Origin: Pacificimonas aurantium | GTDB lineage: Bacteria > Pseudomonadota > Alphaproteobacteria > Sphingomonadales > Sphingomonadaceae | Length of the DNA: 64,000 nucleotides | Assembly: GCF_020092905.1 (NCBI RefSeq) | Contig: NZ_JAGSGB010000001.1 | Coordinates: 62,001 to 126,000, forward strand | Direction of reading: 5' to 3' | Shown: piece after piece, positions 33,100-42,370 of the stretch | How the letters are laid out: each line of letters opens with the position of its first letter | How positions within the stretch are numbered: the stretch's first letter is position 1 | Notes under the pieces: generated by a model | The model's input: only the letters and a program-made list of their open reading frames with translations | What the model was told of the DNA's origin: nothing | Database searches by the model: none | Position numbers and translations under genes: made by a program

Positions 33100-36066
33100 A
33101 TGCGAGCTAAATTTCTTGCGACTGCAGCGTCGGCTTTAATTGTTCAGTCCACAGCATTTGCCCAAGAGGTTGCGGATCAAGCTTCGCCAGTGGGCAACAC
33201 GCCAGAAACGATTGTCATAACGGGCTCATTCATCCGCGGGACGCCAGAGGATGCCGCTCTTCCGGTTGACGTTTTCAATAGCGAGGAGCTCGAACAGTCT
33301 GGCGTCAGTTCCCCGCTAGAATTTATTAAGGACCTTCCGTCGGTTGGTTCGGTTCTTGGCGATACCAATCAGTTTTCCGCCTCTGCCCAGGGAAACCAAG
33401 GTCAGGGCTCGCTAAATCTTCGTAATCTAGGCGCGGAGCGTACGCTCGTCCTGCTTAACGGGAAGCGTACGATCACCAGCCCGGGTGAAGGGTTCGTCGA
33501 CACCAATTTGATGCCCCTCTTTGCGCTAGATCGTATTGAGATATTGAAGGATGGCGCAGCGGCAACCTACGGGTCCGACGCGATTGCTGGCGTCGCGAAC
33601 TTCGTCACGAAGCGGAATTTCACCGGCGTCGAGATCGAGGGCGATTACGAATTCATTGACGGGTCCGACGGGGACTGGACGGCATCCATTCTCGGCGGCT
33701 TGGACTTTGCCGATGGGGCCGCCAATCTGATGATAGGGGTGGGCTATCAGGAACGTAGCGAATTGCCGTCCGTGGAGCGGGACTACGCGACTCTTCCCTA
33801 TGCGGTAAATCCCGGCGGAGGGTGGTCATCTCTCGGCAACCCGCAAACCTATTTCCCAGCGAACCCGCTCGCGGCCTCGCCTGCAAATCCGCTCGGTTTC
33901 CTCGTTCCGGCCACCGGTGCGTTTATTGACGCCCAGGGGCTCAATGCATGCGATGACGTTGGCGGGTTCGTCGGCAACACCGAGCCAAATAACGCGGGTA
34001 TTCCGGTCTGCCGGTTCCAATTCATCCCCTTCGACAACCTTGTCGAGGATCAAGAGCGCATAGAAGTTTATGGTCAGTTGGTTGCTGATTTGTCGGATCA
34101 GCTGCGTTTCACTGTGGACGTGCTGTTCGCCGACTCTTATCAGACCACGCGCTACTCTCCATCCTTTCCGCCGATCCAAGGCTTGTTTGGGCCGGGTGTG
34201 TTTCCGCAGTTCGTGGTGCCGGCTTCCAATCCGTTCGTCGCGGATTTCATCGCGCAAACGCCCGGGGTGACGAACACAGCGATCCCAGCTGATCGCTATT
34301 ATGCGTTTGGCCGTCCTGTAGGCTGGGGTGGCAACCGACTCTACGGCGGCGGTCAGATCGGCACCGCTGACGCCGACGCTTTCCGGGTCTCGGGTGGTTT
34401 CGAGTATGAATTTTCGGACAGGTTCCGCAGCGAGCTCTCCGCGACATACATTCGATCAGAGCGTACGCAGCTAGTCCCCGACGTTGTGGCCGAGCGGCTC
34501 CAGAACGCGCTGAACGGACTGGGGGGCGCAGGCTGTGACGTGTCCGCCGGAGTCCCGGGGCAGGGGGGGTGCCTGTACTTCAATCCTTTCATCAACTCGT
34601 CGCCGGAAAATCCCCGCCAGAACCTTGAAAACCCTGCATATATTCCTGGGAACGAGAACGACCTCGAGCTTTTGGATTACATCTTTCAGGACAACGGCAC
34701 GATCGACGTCGAGGACAAGTATATCTTCGATCTCGTCTTTTCCGGGGAGACCGGTGTAGATCTCGGCGGTGGCCCGGTGGCGTTCGCCTTCGGTGGCCAA
34801 TATCGAGATTCGAGCTTTTCCGCCCGCCCGAACTCGGAACTTCAGAACGTCAACTTGAACCCGTGTCCCGTCATTGGAAGCACCAGCTGTGACGTTCAGT
34901 CTGGGCCCTTCATATTCCTCGGACAGTCAGCGCCCGTTGACCTTTCGCAGAACATTTACGCGTTGTTTGCGGAGGTAAACGTTCCCATTGGCGACACGCT
35001 CGAACTTACGGGAGCGGCGCGCTATGAAGATTACGGCGATCCTGTCGGATCGACATTCAATCCGAAGGGGTCATTTCGCTGGCAAGCGGCCGACTGGCTT
35101 GTTCTTCGCGGCTCCGTTGGCACAACCTTCCGGGGTCCCTTGCCCTCAGACATCGATCCGAACTCGGTAACTGCTCTAGCCGGTATTCAGGCGGCGGGTA
35201 ACAACTTCAAGTCGGTCGATGTCTTCGGCAATCCGAATCTCGACCCTGAAACCGCGCTGACCTATAATGTAGGAGCGATCTTCGAGGGAAGCGGCTTTAC
35301 CTTCTCAGTGGACTTCTGGACGTACGATTTCGACGATCAGATCACGGTTACGCCAGGTCAGGATATCGCGAATGTAGTCGCGAACGGCCCAGGCGATGGT
35401 ACGCAACTCGTTGACTGTGCGAGCCCGCTGCGTCCACTCATCACCTTTTCGAACAATGACACATGTGGGCCGATGACAGTGGGTAATGATATTTCCCGCG
35501 TGCGGACCGACATCGTCAATGGCCCGAAGGTGACGACCCGCGGCTTCGACTTCGCCTTGAATTACGACATAGATGCTGGTTTCGGTCTTATCTCGGTTGG
35601 CGGCAACGCCACATGGACCATGGATTATGAGATCGACGATTTCGTAATCGATGGCGTGACGGTGACAGAGGGTTTTGACGCGGTTGGGTTCGCCAACTTC
35701 TTTCGCGACCCGGGCACGGTGTCAGAGTGGCGGGGGAATGCATATATCAATCTAAGTACAGGTGGGCTGAATGCACGCTATACGTTCAAGTATATCGACG
35801 GTGTGACTGACGAGCGCGGTCCCACAACCACACCCGAATTCGGCGTCACGACATTTGGCGTCGATATCGAAGAATATATGCAGCACGACCTTACTGTGAT
35901 TTACGACCTCGCCCCCATCAATGATGTCGAGGTCCAATTACAGGGTGGCGTTGAAAACATTTTCGACGAGGACCCGCCGGGTGCCCGTATTGATCTTGGC
36001 TATAATCCGTTCATCGGAAACCCCCTCGGGCGTGTGTTCCGCCTCGGCGGCAGGGTTAAGTTCTGA
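33100..36066 (+). CDS. TonB-dependent outer-membrane receptor (first of two)
   Basis: A 988-aa receptor with a signal peptide (cleavage after about residue 22, AFAQ). A TonB-box-like ETIVITGS is followed by the plug domain (LPVDVFNSEELEQSGVSSPL, GSLNLRNLGAERTLVLLNGK, LDRIEILKDGAAATYGSDAI, AGVANFVTKRNF) and a 22-strand barrel ending in aromatic Phe (RVFRLGGRVKF). The plug and barrel pattern is that of large sphingomonad receptors of broad substrate type. It lies 28 bases upstream of a second receptor and near the catabolic island, so uptake of its substrate is a reasonable guess. Confidence 0.92.
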   Translation: MRAKFLATAASALIVQSTAFAQEVADQASPVGNTPETIVITGSFIRGTPEDAALPVDVFNSEELEQSGVSSPLEFIKDLPSVGSVLGDTNQFSASAQGNQGQGSLNLRNLGAERTLVLLNGKRTITSPGEGFVDTNLMPLFALDRIEILKDGAAATYGSDAIAGVANFVTKRNFTGVEIEGDYEFIDGSDGDWTASILGGLDFADGAANLMIGVGYQERSELPSVERDYATLPYAVNPGGGWSSLGNPQTYFPANPLAASPANPLGFLVPATGAFIDAQGLNACDDVGGFVGNTEPNNAGIPVCRFQFIPFDNLVEDQERIEVYGQLVADLSDQLRFTVDVLFADSYQTTRYSPSFPPIQGLFGPGVFPQFVVPASNPFVADFIAQTPGVTNTAIPADRYYAFGRPVGWGGNRLYGGGQIGTADADAFRVSGGFEYEFSDRFRSELSATYIRSERTQLVPDVVAERLQNALNGLGGAGCDVSAGVPGQGGCLYFNPFINSSPENPRQNLENPAYIPGNENDLELLDYIFQDNGTIDVEDKYIFDLVFSGETGVDLGGGPVAFAFGGQYRDSSFSARPNSELQNVNLNPCPVIGSTSCDVQSGPFIFLGQSAPVDLSQNIYALFAEVNVPIGDTLELTGAARYEDYGDPVGSTFNPKGSFRWQAADWLVLRGSVGTTFRGPLPSDIDPNSVTALAGIQAAGNNFKSVDVFGNPNLDPETALTYNVGAIFEGSGFTFSVDFWTYDFDDQITVTPGQDIANVVANGPGDGTQLVDCASPLRPLITFSNNDTCGPMTVGNDISRVRTDIVNGPKVTTRGFDFALNYDIDAGFGLISVGGNATWTMDYEIDDFVIDGVTVTEGFDAVGFANFFRDPGTVSEWRGNAYINLSTGGLNARYTFKYIDGVTDERGPTTTPEFGVTTFGVDIEEYMQHDLTVIYDLAPINDVEVQLQGGVENIFDEDPPGARIDLGYNPFIGNPLGRVFRLGGRVKF

Positions 36067-36094
36067 CGGCTTCGGGAAAAGGGGAGGAAATTCC

Positions 36095-39000
36095 ATGCGC
36101 CATGTTTCAAAGGGTGCGGCTCATGTCGCGGCTAGCGGATTTCGGTTTTGCCTGAAGGGGACGACGGCACTGACGGTGTTGGCGACTGGGACGGCGCTCT
36201 ACGCCCAAGAAGTTGCCGTCACGCCGGAGGAAGCCGATAGCTCGCAGCCCGAACTTACCGGATCTGCTGCTGTCGAAAGCCAGTCGGGCATTCCCACGAT
36301 TGTGGTGACGGCGCAGCGTCGGGCGGAAAGTCTGCAGGACGTGCCAGTAGCAGTCAGTGCCTTCTCTGATGAGTCGCTTGCTGATCAGCAGCTGGACAAT
36401 GCGCTGGACCTGCAACAGGCGTTGCCGAGCACGACCTTCACGAAAGGCAACTTTACCGGCGCGAATATTACAATCCGAGGTATCGGGTCACCTGTTGTCT
36501 CGACCTCGTCTGATCCTGGCGTTGCCGTTCACTTCAACGATATGCCCATTGTAGCTCCGCGCCTATTCGAAACCGAGTTTTACGACTTGGAACGCCTTGA
36601 AGTCTTGCGTGGACCGCAAGGCACCCTGTTTGGTCGCAATGCGACCGGCGGCGTCATCAATCTGATTACTGCGAAACCGTCGTTCGATTTTGAAGCAGCT
36701 GGCGAATTTGAATATGGAAATTTCGATTCGGTGCAGGCCAAGGGCATGGTCAACGTCCCCCTTGGCGATATCGCGGCCGTACGGCTCGCCGGCCTCTACC
36801 TAAATCGGGACGGGTTCACCGAGAATCTGTTCACGGGCAATGATATCGACGGTCGCGACAATTATTCCGTTCGCGGATCGTTTTTAGTAGAGCCCTCTGA
36901 TCGCGCGCGTTTGTTCTTGACCGCGCAATATTACGAGGAGGATTCGAACCGTTCGCGTATCCAGAAGCAGCTTTGTGCATCTGATCCCACCGGCATCCTC
37001 GGGTGCCGCCCGGACAGGCTGGGCTTCGACTCCATCAATGGCGACTCAACGCTTGCAACCATTCTCACAAGTCCTGAGCTCCTCCGTGTGCTGGGTGCCG
37101 ATGCACTCGCGCCTTTCGCGCTCGGCAGCGTCTACGGCGATGACGGTCAGGCGTTCAGCAACAGTGTGAATCCCCGTGATCTGCGAGAGGTGAAAGTCGA
37201 CTTCGAGCCCACATACGATTCGGATGAACTCATCATCCAAGGTGAGTTTTCTTATGAGTTCGATCGGGCCGTCTTTACGCTGAACGGGGGCTATGTCGAT
37301 AATCAGGTTGTTTCCAGAACCGACTACAATCTTTCGGTAACTGACGACGTGGTTGGAAGCAGCGCTGGATTGCTGACGCTGCAGGGGGCGGCCGCTGCGG
37401 GGAGCCCTCTTGCGCAGGGTTTCCTGGCAACGCCGCTGTTCCAGGACGGGCTGATCTGCGTTTCCGACCCGGGACCGGCGAATGTCGGGTTCATCGGCGG
37501 CGACGTCGAACGGTGCGCCGCCAACACGACAGAATATGACGAATCCCGTGCCTCCAACGAACAGTGGGTGATCGAAGGCCGGATCGCAACTGACTTCGAC
37601 GGGCCGTTCAATTTCCTGCTGGGCGGTATCTACCTCGAGCAGGAGTCGAACAACGGCAATTACTACGTCGTCGCGACGGGACTTGATTATGGTTCGCTCT
37701 TACTGGGGACGGCCCAGAATCTTGCCGCGGGCGATCCTCTTGGAACGGGCGGCGTTGCTGCGCTGGCAACCCCGTTCTTCAACAACGAAACGAACTTCTA
37801 CAAGCTGGAAAGCTACGGTATCTTCGGAGAAGTGTATGTGGATGTCAGCGATGACTTATCGCTGACGGGCGGTTTGCGATATTCGAATGACAAGAAGTTC
37901 CAGCGTGGCCGCTCGCCGCTCGCCACAGCCCTTGTTCCCATCGGCATCCAGGACGCCAATGACGCGCTATTGACAGTGGACAATGATCCCGGCGCGGCTG
38001 GCGTCCAGCCTTTCGCGGAACTGGGCGAAACGTTCGATGCCTTTACGGGCCGCGTGGTCGTAGATTGGAATCCCTTTACGACTTTTTCGGACGATACACT
38101 TGTCTATGCAAGCTACTCACGAGGATACAAGGCGGGCGGTATCAACCCCCCTTTCAATCCTGAAACATTTCCGGAGGCAAACGCGACCTTCGATTCCGAA
38201 CAGATCAATGCGTTCGAGATCGGCACGAAGAACGTGTTCGGGGGCGGTCGCTTTGTCCTCAATCTGACCGGTTTTTACTACGATTATTCTGACTTGCAGA
38301 TTAGCCGGATCATCGCGCGCACGTCTTTCAATGACAATGCGGATGCAAGTGTCTACGGCATTGAGCTCGAATCGATCATCAACCCGGTCGACGCCTTGAC
38401 GATTAATCTTACGGGCTCGTGGTTGAAGACCGAGATCAAAGATCTTTTGCTTCCCGATCCGCGGGACCCGTCCGGCGGCCGGGATGACGTGACCATCATT
38501 AAGGATATTACGAACGCCTCCAATTGTGCCGTGATTCCAACGGAGGGGGGCGGCGCGTCCGCTGCCGATTTCGTCGGTCTCGTAAATGCGGCGGTATTTG
38601 GTGGCGCCGAGCTGCGTGCTCCGGTTCCCGTACCGGGGACGCAGGCCACCGGCGCATTTTCTGTTTGTGAAACCTTAGGGGCTATTGCTGCGAGCCCAGG
38701 CGCGTTTGGTGCGCCGTTAGAAGCGTTGTTGCGTGGTTCTCTAGGCGTGGCAAGCGGCCCCTTGCCGTTTCTTACGACGCCATCGGGCCTCCCTGCCGGA
38801 GTAGAACAAAACCTCGATGGCAATGAGCTCCTGAATTCGCCGGAGTGGAAGTTCTCCATAGGCGCTCAATATGAGATTGAGATGGCGAATGGCTGGCGCC
38901 TGACGCCGCGTGCCGATCTGAACTTCACCGGGGAGCAGTTCGGTCGTATTTTCAACGCCAACGCCGACCGCATTCAGAGTTATGAGATCGTAAATGCGCA

Positions 39001-39175
39001 GTTGACGCTCGCGTCACCGGACGAGCGCTTTTATCTGCGCGGCTTCGTTCAGAACGCCTTCGATTCAGGCGCTATAACCGGAATATATTTCACAGACGCG
39101 TCATCCGGTAATTTCACGAACATTTTCAGCGTCGAACCGCGCAGATACGGAGCGGCAATGGGGTTGAGATTTTGA
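36095..39175 (+). CDS. TonB-dependent outer-membrane receptor (second of two)
   Basis: A 1026-aa receptor starting at ATG 36095 with a GGGGAGGAAA ribosome site. The signal peptide ends about residue 35 (LYAQE). TonB box TIVVTAQRR, plug (DVPVAVSAFSDESLADQQLD, ANITIRGIGSPVVS, LERLEVLRGPQGTLFGRNAT, GGVINLITAKP) and barrel ending YGAAMGLRF are present. It belongs to the FyuA/IVVTAQRR type common in sphingomonads, distinct from the first receptor, so the pair are not simple duplicates. Probably cotranscribed with the first; an intrinsic terminator follows. Confidence 0.93.
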   Translation: MRHVSKGAAHVAASGFRFCLKGTTALTVLATGTALYAQEVAVTPEEADSSQPELTGSAAVESQSGIPTIVVTAQRRAESLQDVPVAVSAFSDESLADQQLDNALDLQQALPSTTFTKGNFTGANITIRGIGSPVVSTSSDPGVAVHFNDMPIVAPRLFETEFYDLERLEVLRGPQGTLFGRNATGGVINLITAKPSFDFEAAGEFEYGNFDSVQAKGMVNVPLGDIAAVRLAGLYLNRDGFTENLFTGNDIDGRDNYSVRGSFLVEPSDRARLFLTAQYYEEDSNRSRIQKQLCASDPTGILGCRPDRLGFDSINGDSTLATILTSPELLRVLGADALAPFALGSVYGDDGQAFSNSVNPRDLREVKVDFEPTYDSDELIIQGEFSYEFDRAVFTLNGGYVDNQVVSRTDYNLSVTDDVVGSSAGLLTLQGAAAAGSPLAQGFLATPLFQDGLICVSDPGPANVGFIGGDVERCAANTTEYDESRASNEQWVIEGRIATDFDGPFNFLLGGIYLEQESNNGNYYVVATGLDYGSLLLGTAQNLAAGDPLGTGGVAALATPFFNNETNFYKLESYGIFGEVYVDVSDDLSLTGGLRYSNDKKFQRGRSPLATALVPIGIQDANDALLTVDNDPGAAGVQPFAELGETFDAFTGRVVVDWNPFTTFSDDTLVYASYSRGYKAGGINPPFNPETFPEANATFDSEQINAFEIGTKNVFGGGRFVLNLTGFYYDYSDLQISRIIARTSFNDNADASVYGIELESIINPVDALTINLTGSWLKTEIKDLLLPDPRDPSGGRDDVTIIKDITNASNCAVIPTEGGGASAADFVGLVNAAVFGGAELRAPVPVPGTQATGAFSVCETLGAIAASPGAFGAPLEALLRGSLGVASGPLPFLTTPSGLPAGVEQNLDGNELLNSPEWKFSIGAQYEIEMANGWRLTPRADLNFTGEQFGRIFNANADRIQSYEIVNAQLTLASPDERFYLRGFVQNAFDSGAITGIYFTDASSGNFTNIFSVEPRRYGAAMGLRF

Positions 39176-39256
39176 TAAAGCGCTTTACTAGATGCCAGGA
39201 TTTTGCTAGGGTCTTATTGCTAAGTCGATCCTTCCCAGGGCTTTCTTAGCAGACTT

Positions 39257-39284
39257 GGGCCGGTCTCTGACCGGCCCTTTTTTT
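39257..39284 (+). terminator. Intrinsic terminator after the TonB receptors
   Basis: A perfect 9-bp stem GGGCCGGTC/GACCGGCCC with a TCT loop followed by seven T. It ends the receptor transcript and touches the stop codon of the convergent MarR gene. Confidence 0.9.
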
Positions 39285-39801
39285 ACAGTTCGCTAGTTCG
39301 CGCTGCCATGCGCTCAAGAGTCTCAATCAAAAAGTCCTGCTGTTCCTTCGACAGAATACCCCATAGGTGTTTGTATACATCGTCGGCAGCGTCTCGAAGT
39401 ACAGGTAAAGCCGTTTTTACCTTCGGTAAAAGAACGATTTGCCAAACCCTTTGATCATCCGGGCTTCTTAATCTGTTTATGTATCCGGCGTTTTCTAGAC
39501 TAGATATTGCCAACCCTATAGTTGCTTTTTTTAGCTCTAATATAGTGCCCAATTCTGTCTGACTGACTAAGGGGTTTCGGGCAATTTGCGTTATGATGCG
39601 CCATTGGGTCCTGTTTAGTCCCAAGCCATGGATCCTTTGTTCAAAGGCGGCCCGAGCGCTCCTGTTTATTTCGTCCATTAGAAAAAAAGCATGGTCGGCA
39701 TCTGTTATAGCATCTGCAAAAGGGGTAGTGCCCCTCTCGGTCGCGGTGCGCGGTTTATTCATAACATCGGTGTCTTTCAAGGTAGCCGAGATCCTGTTCA
39801 T
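39283..39801 (-). CDS. MarR family transcriptional regulator
   Basis: About 172 aa from ATG 39801 (frame open to 39852; a further ATG at 39762). The winged helix is clear: GLNRTQWRIITQIARNP, VSQTELGTILELKKATIGLA, SSLENAGYINRLRSPDDQRV. MarR proteins repress efflux or catabolic genes and respond to aromatic or phenolic ligands. It is convergent with the TonB receptors, which it might control. The low GC and AT-rich codons differ from the core genes. A 7-base tandem repeat covers the region just upstream of the start. Confidence 0.88.
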   Translation of the reverse strand: MNRISATLKDTDVMNKPRTATERGTTPFADAITDADHAFFLMDEINRSARAAFEQRIHGLGLNRTQWRIITQIARNPLVSQTELGTILELKKATIGLAISSLENAGYINRLRSPDDQRVWQIVLLPKVKTALPVLRDAADDVYKHLWGILSKEQQDFLIETLERMAARTSEL

Positions 39802-39842
39802 GATGGATTTCCGGCTTGTCAGCAACGTGTTGGCCGATCCGT

Positions 39843-39926
39843 CATCCGTCATCCCTCATCCCTCATCCCTCATCCCTCATCCCTCATCCCTCATCCCTCA
39901 TCCCTCATCTCTCATCCCTCATCCTT
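39843..39926. repeat. Tandem 7-base repeat (CATCCCT), 12 units
   Basis: Twelve head-to-tail 7-base units: first CATCCGT, then eight CATCCCT, then CATCTCT, CATCCCT and CATCCTT. It lies 40-125 bases upstream of the MarR start and overlaps the N-terminal extension of that frame. Seven is not a multiple of three, so unit gain or loss would shift any frame passing through it and alter promoter spacing. Confidence 0.9.
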
Positions 39927-39953
39927 CATTCCCCAGCTGCTAAACGTGTGCGT

Positions 39954-41009
39954 TAGAACGGATTCCGTTCACTCTGGGTCATAGCCGCAGGAGCTGAAGT
40001 AGTTGGCGCATTCGTCGGGCTGGAAGAGGTCGACGAGCTTGCCGATCAGATTCCAGAGGCCGGATACGGTTCGCTCCGCTGCCTTGCGGAGCATCGCCTT
40101 GAGCCGGGCGAAGGCCTTCTCGATGGGATTGAAGTTGGGACTGTATGGCGGGAGGAACAGCAGTGTTGCCCCTGCCGCCTCGATCAGCTCGCGCACCGAC
40201 GCGCGCTTATGGCTCGACAGGTTATCCATGATGACGATGTCGCCACAGCGCAGCTCGGGCACGAGAACCTGGACGACATAGGCTTCGAACCAGTCGCCGT
40301 TGATCGGCCCGTCGAGCACCATCGGAGCGATCATTCCACTCATCCGCAGGCCGGCCACCAGCGTGGTCGTTTTGCGATGCCCATGCGGGAAGCCCATCCT
40401 CAGACGCTCGCCCCTGGCGCACCGGCCATGGCTGCGGGTCATGTTGGTCGCGGTCCACGTTTCGTCGATGAAGACCAGACGCTCCGGATCGAGGTCGAGT
40501 TGCCCCTCGAACCAGGCGCGGCGCTGGCTCAGGACGTCGGGCCGGTCCTGCTCGACCGCGTGGCCGGTCTTTTTTTGCGCGTGATGCCGTGACGCACGAA
40601 GAAGCGATGAAGCGTCGAGTTCGCCACCACCAGACCGATGCCGCTCAGTTCCGCCCGAAGCTCGTCGAGCGTGATGTCCTTGCGCGCTTCCCACAGAGCC
40701 AGGATCATCTCCCGATACTCCTCGACCCAGCGCGAGCGCGTGTCACCGCCTTGCGGCTTGGGTGCAAAGTTCCCGGTCGCGCGGCGCTGCGCCTGCCACC
40801 GGATCGCTGTCGAAGGGGCAACACCAAACCGGTCGGCCGCCGAACGGCAACTCATCCCCGCGTCAACCGCGCCCAGCAGCCGCGAACGTAAATCCATCGA
40901 GAGAGGCTGACCCATTCCATACTGGCCCCCTTCACCAGCCAGCATGATGAATCAGAAAATCAGCGACTTGGGAATCCCTCGCGATTCGGGCCGGGCGGAA
41001 ACCGCTCTA
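39954..41009. mobile_element. IS630 family insertion sequence
   Basis: A complete element of about 1.06 kb bounded by TA and by imperfect inverted ends: TAGAACGGATTCCGTTC on the left, TAGAGCGGTTTCCGCCC read inward from the right. It carries a single transposase gene on the minus strand. Insertion at TA is the rule for IS630. Confidence 0.85.
39969..40915 (-). CDS. IS630 family transposase (needs frameshift at A7)
   Basis: Two overlapping frames. The first (start ATG 40915, MGQPLSMDLRSRLLGAVDAG) holds the HTH (SCRSAADRFGVAPSTAIRW) and the IS630 second HTH (LSGIGLVVANSTLHRFFVRH). The second holds the DDE core: VFIDETWTATNM, DIVIMDNLSSHK and PPYSPNFNPIEKAFARLK. They join at a run of seven A (minus strand; T7 at 40570-40576), a likely slippery site for programmed frameshifting known in IS630 elements. 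Ends and coding potential look intact, so the element could be active. Confidence 0.85.
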
Positions 41010-41076
41010 GAGGGCCAGAAAAGGTTTTCGATCCAGAATCGTGCAGTTAGGTAATTTTAAGAATGCGTTCTCGCGG

Positions 41077-42326
41077 TGACGTGACCCCCAGCTTTCCCCC
41101 AGCTGGGATTAGAGCCAAGCGGTTGTTTTGCGCATGAGCGCGGCTGAAGCAGGCCATTGCTTATCCAAGTTGGCGGGGAACGCCGCCGGGGTTGCGTAGC
41201 CGAGGGCCGAGTGCGGTCTCTCGCGGTTGTAGCCTTCGACCCAAGCTGCGATCTCGATGAGGGCATGGGCGAGGCTCATGAACAGCGTCTCGTTGAGCAG
41301 CTCGTCGCGCATGCGGCCGTTGAAGCTCTCGCAGAAGCCGTTCTGCATCGGCTTGCCCGGCGCGATGTAATGCCACTCGACGCCCATCTCGCCGCACCAT
41401 GCCAGCACCGCATTACTCGTCAGCTCGATACCGTTATCGCTGACGATCATCCCCGGCTTGCCGCGCTCGACGATCAGATCGGCCAGCTCGCGCACGACCC
41501 GGCGACCGGAGATGGACATATCTGGCACCGCTCGCAGGCATTCTCTGGTCACATCGTCGACGATGTTGAGCACCCGGAACCGCCTCCCAGACGCCATCTG
41601 GTCATGCACAAAGTCGAGGCTCCAGCCCTGGTTCGGCAACGCGAGCACCGGAGCAGGTGCCCTCGTGCCGACAGCACGCCTGCAGCTGCGTCGGCGCCTG
41701 ACCGCAAGCCCTTCCTCCTGATAGAGCCGCTGGGTCTTCTTCCGGTTGATCATCACGCCCTCTCGGCGCAGCAGGATGTGCAGACGGCGATAGCCGAACC
41801 GGCGACGCTGGTTGGCCAGCTCGCGCAGCTTCTCGCGCAATCCGGCATCATCGTCCCGCGTGGAACGGTAACGAACGCTCTTGCGATCGGCATCGATGAC
41901 CCGGTACGCCCGCCTTTCGCTCATCCCATGGTATGCCTGGAGATGAACCACAGCTTCCCGCTTCGCGACGGGCGTCAGAACTTTTTTGCCAGAAGATCGT
42001 TGGCTGCGCCGCCCTTCGGGTCAGCGCAGCCTGGTCGAGCATTGCATCAGCCAGAAGTCGCTTGAGCTTCGCGTTCTCACTCTCCAGCTCCCTCAGCCGC
42101 CGGGCATCGGACACCTCCATCCCGCCATACTTCGACTTCCAGTTGTAGATCGTCGCTTCCGATACACCGTACCGGCGAGTCAGGTCGGCGGTCTTCGCTC
42201 CGGCCTCAGCTTCCTTCAGAACGCCGATGATCTGCTCTTCTGAAAACCTCGTTCTCTTCATCTCGTCCGTCCTCCGTCAGGGCCGGACTCTAATCGAGAC
42301 TGGAGGAAAATCAGGGGGTCACGTCA
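41077..42326. mobile_element. IS3 family insertion sequence (full copy)
   Basis: A 1.25-kb element with inverted ends: TGACGTGACCCCCAGC on the left and TGACGTGACCCCCTGA read inward from the right; the similarity continues to a shared GATTAGAG about 35 bases inside. It holds orfA and orfB on the minus strand. No clear target duplication (CGCGG left, CACGC right), which suggests later rearrangement. A truncated inverted relative is at 56621-56852. Confidence 0.85.
41109..42261 (-). CDS. IS3 family transposase OrfA-OrfB (programmed frameshift)
   Basis: OrfA (from 42261) begins [20 protein letters not shown] and has an HTH ([20 protein letters not shown]) and leucine zipper ([20 protein letters not shown]). 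OrfB (to 41109) has the HTH_21 region and the DDE rve core: [22 protein letters not shown] and [15 protein letters not shown]. The frames overlap at six A on the minus strand (T6 at 41982-41987), the usual -1 frameshift site that makes the OrfAB transposase. All catalytic residues are present. Confidence 0.9.
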
Positions 42327-42370
42327 CACGCAATCGCGACCAACGGTAATTCAGCGATTAAGATTTCTGC

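Noticed and set aside
39843-39926. CRISPR array
   Set aside because: The units are 7 bases and contiguous, with no spacers and no cas genes.
41072-42331. Target-site duplication of the complete IS3-type element
   Set aside because: The flanks CGCGG and CACGC do not match, so no duplication can be claimed.
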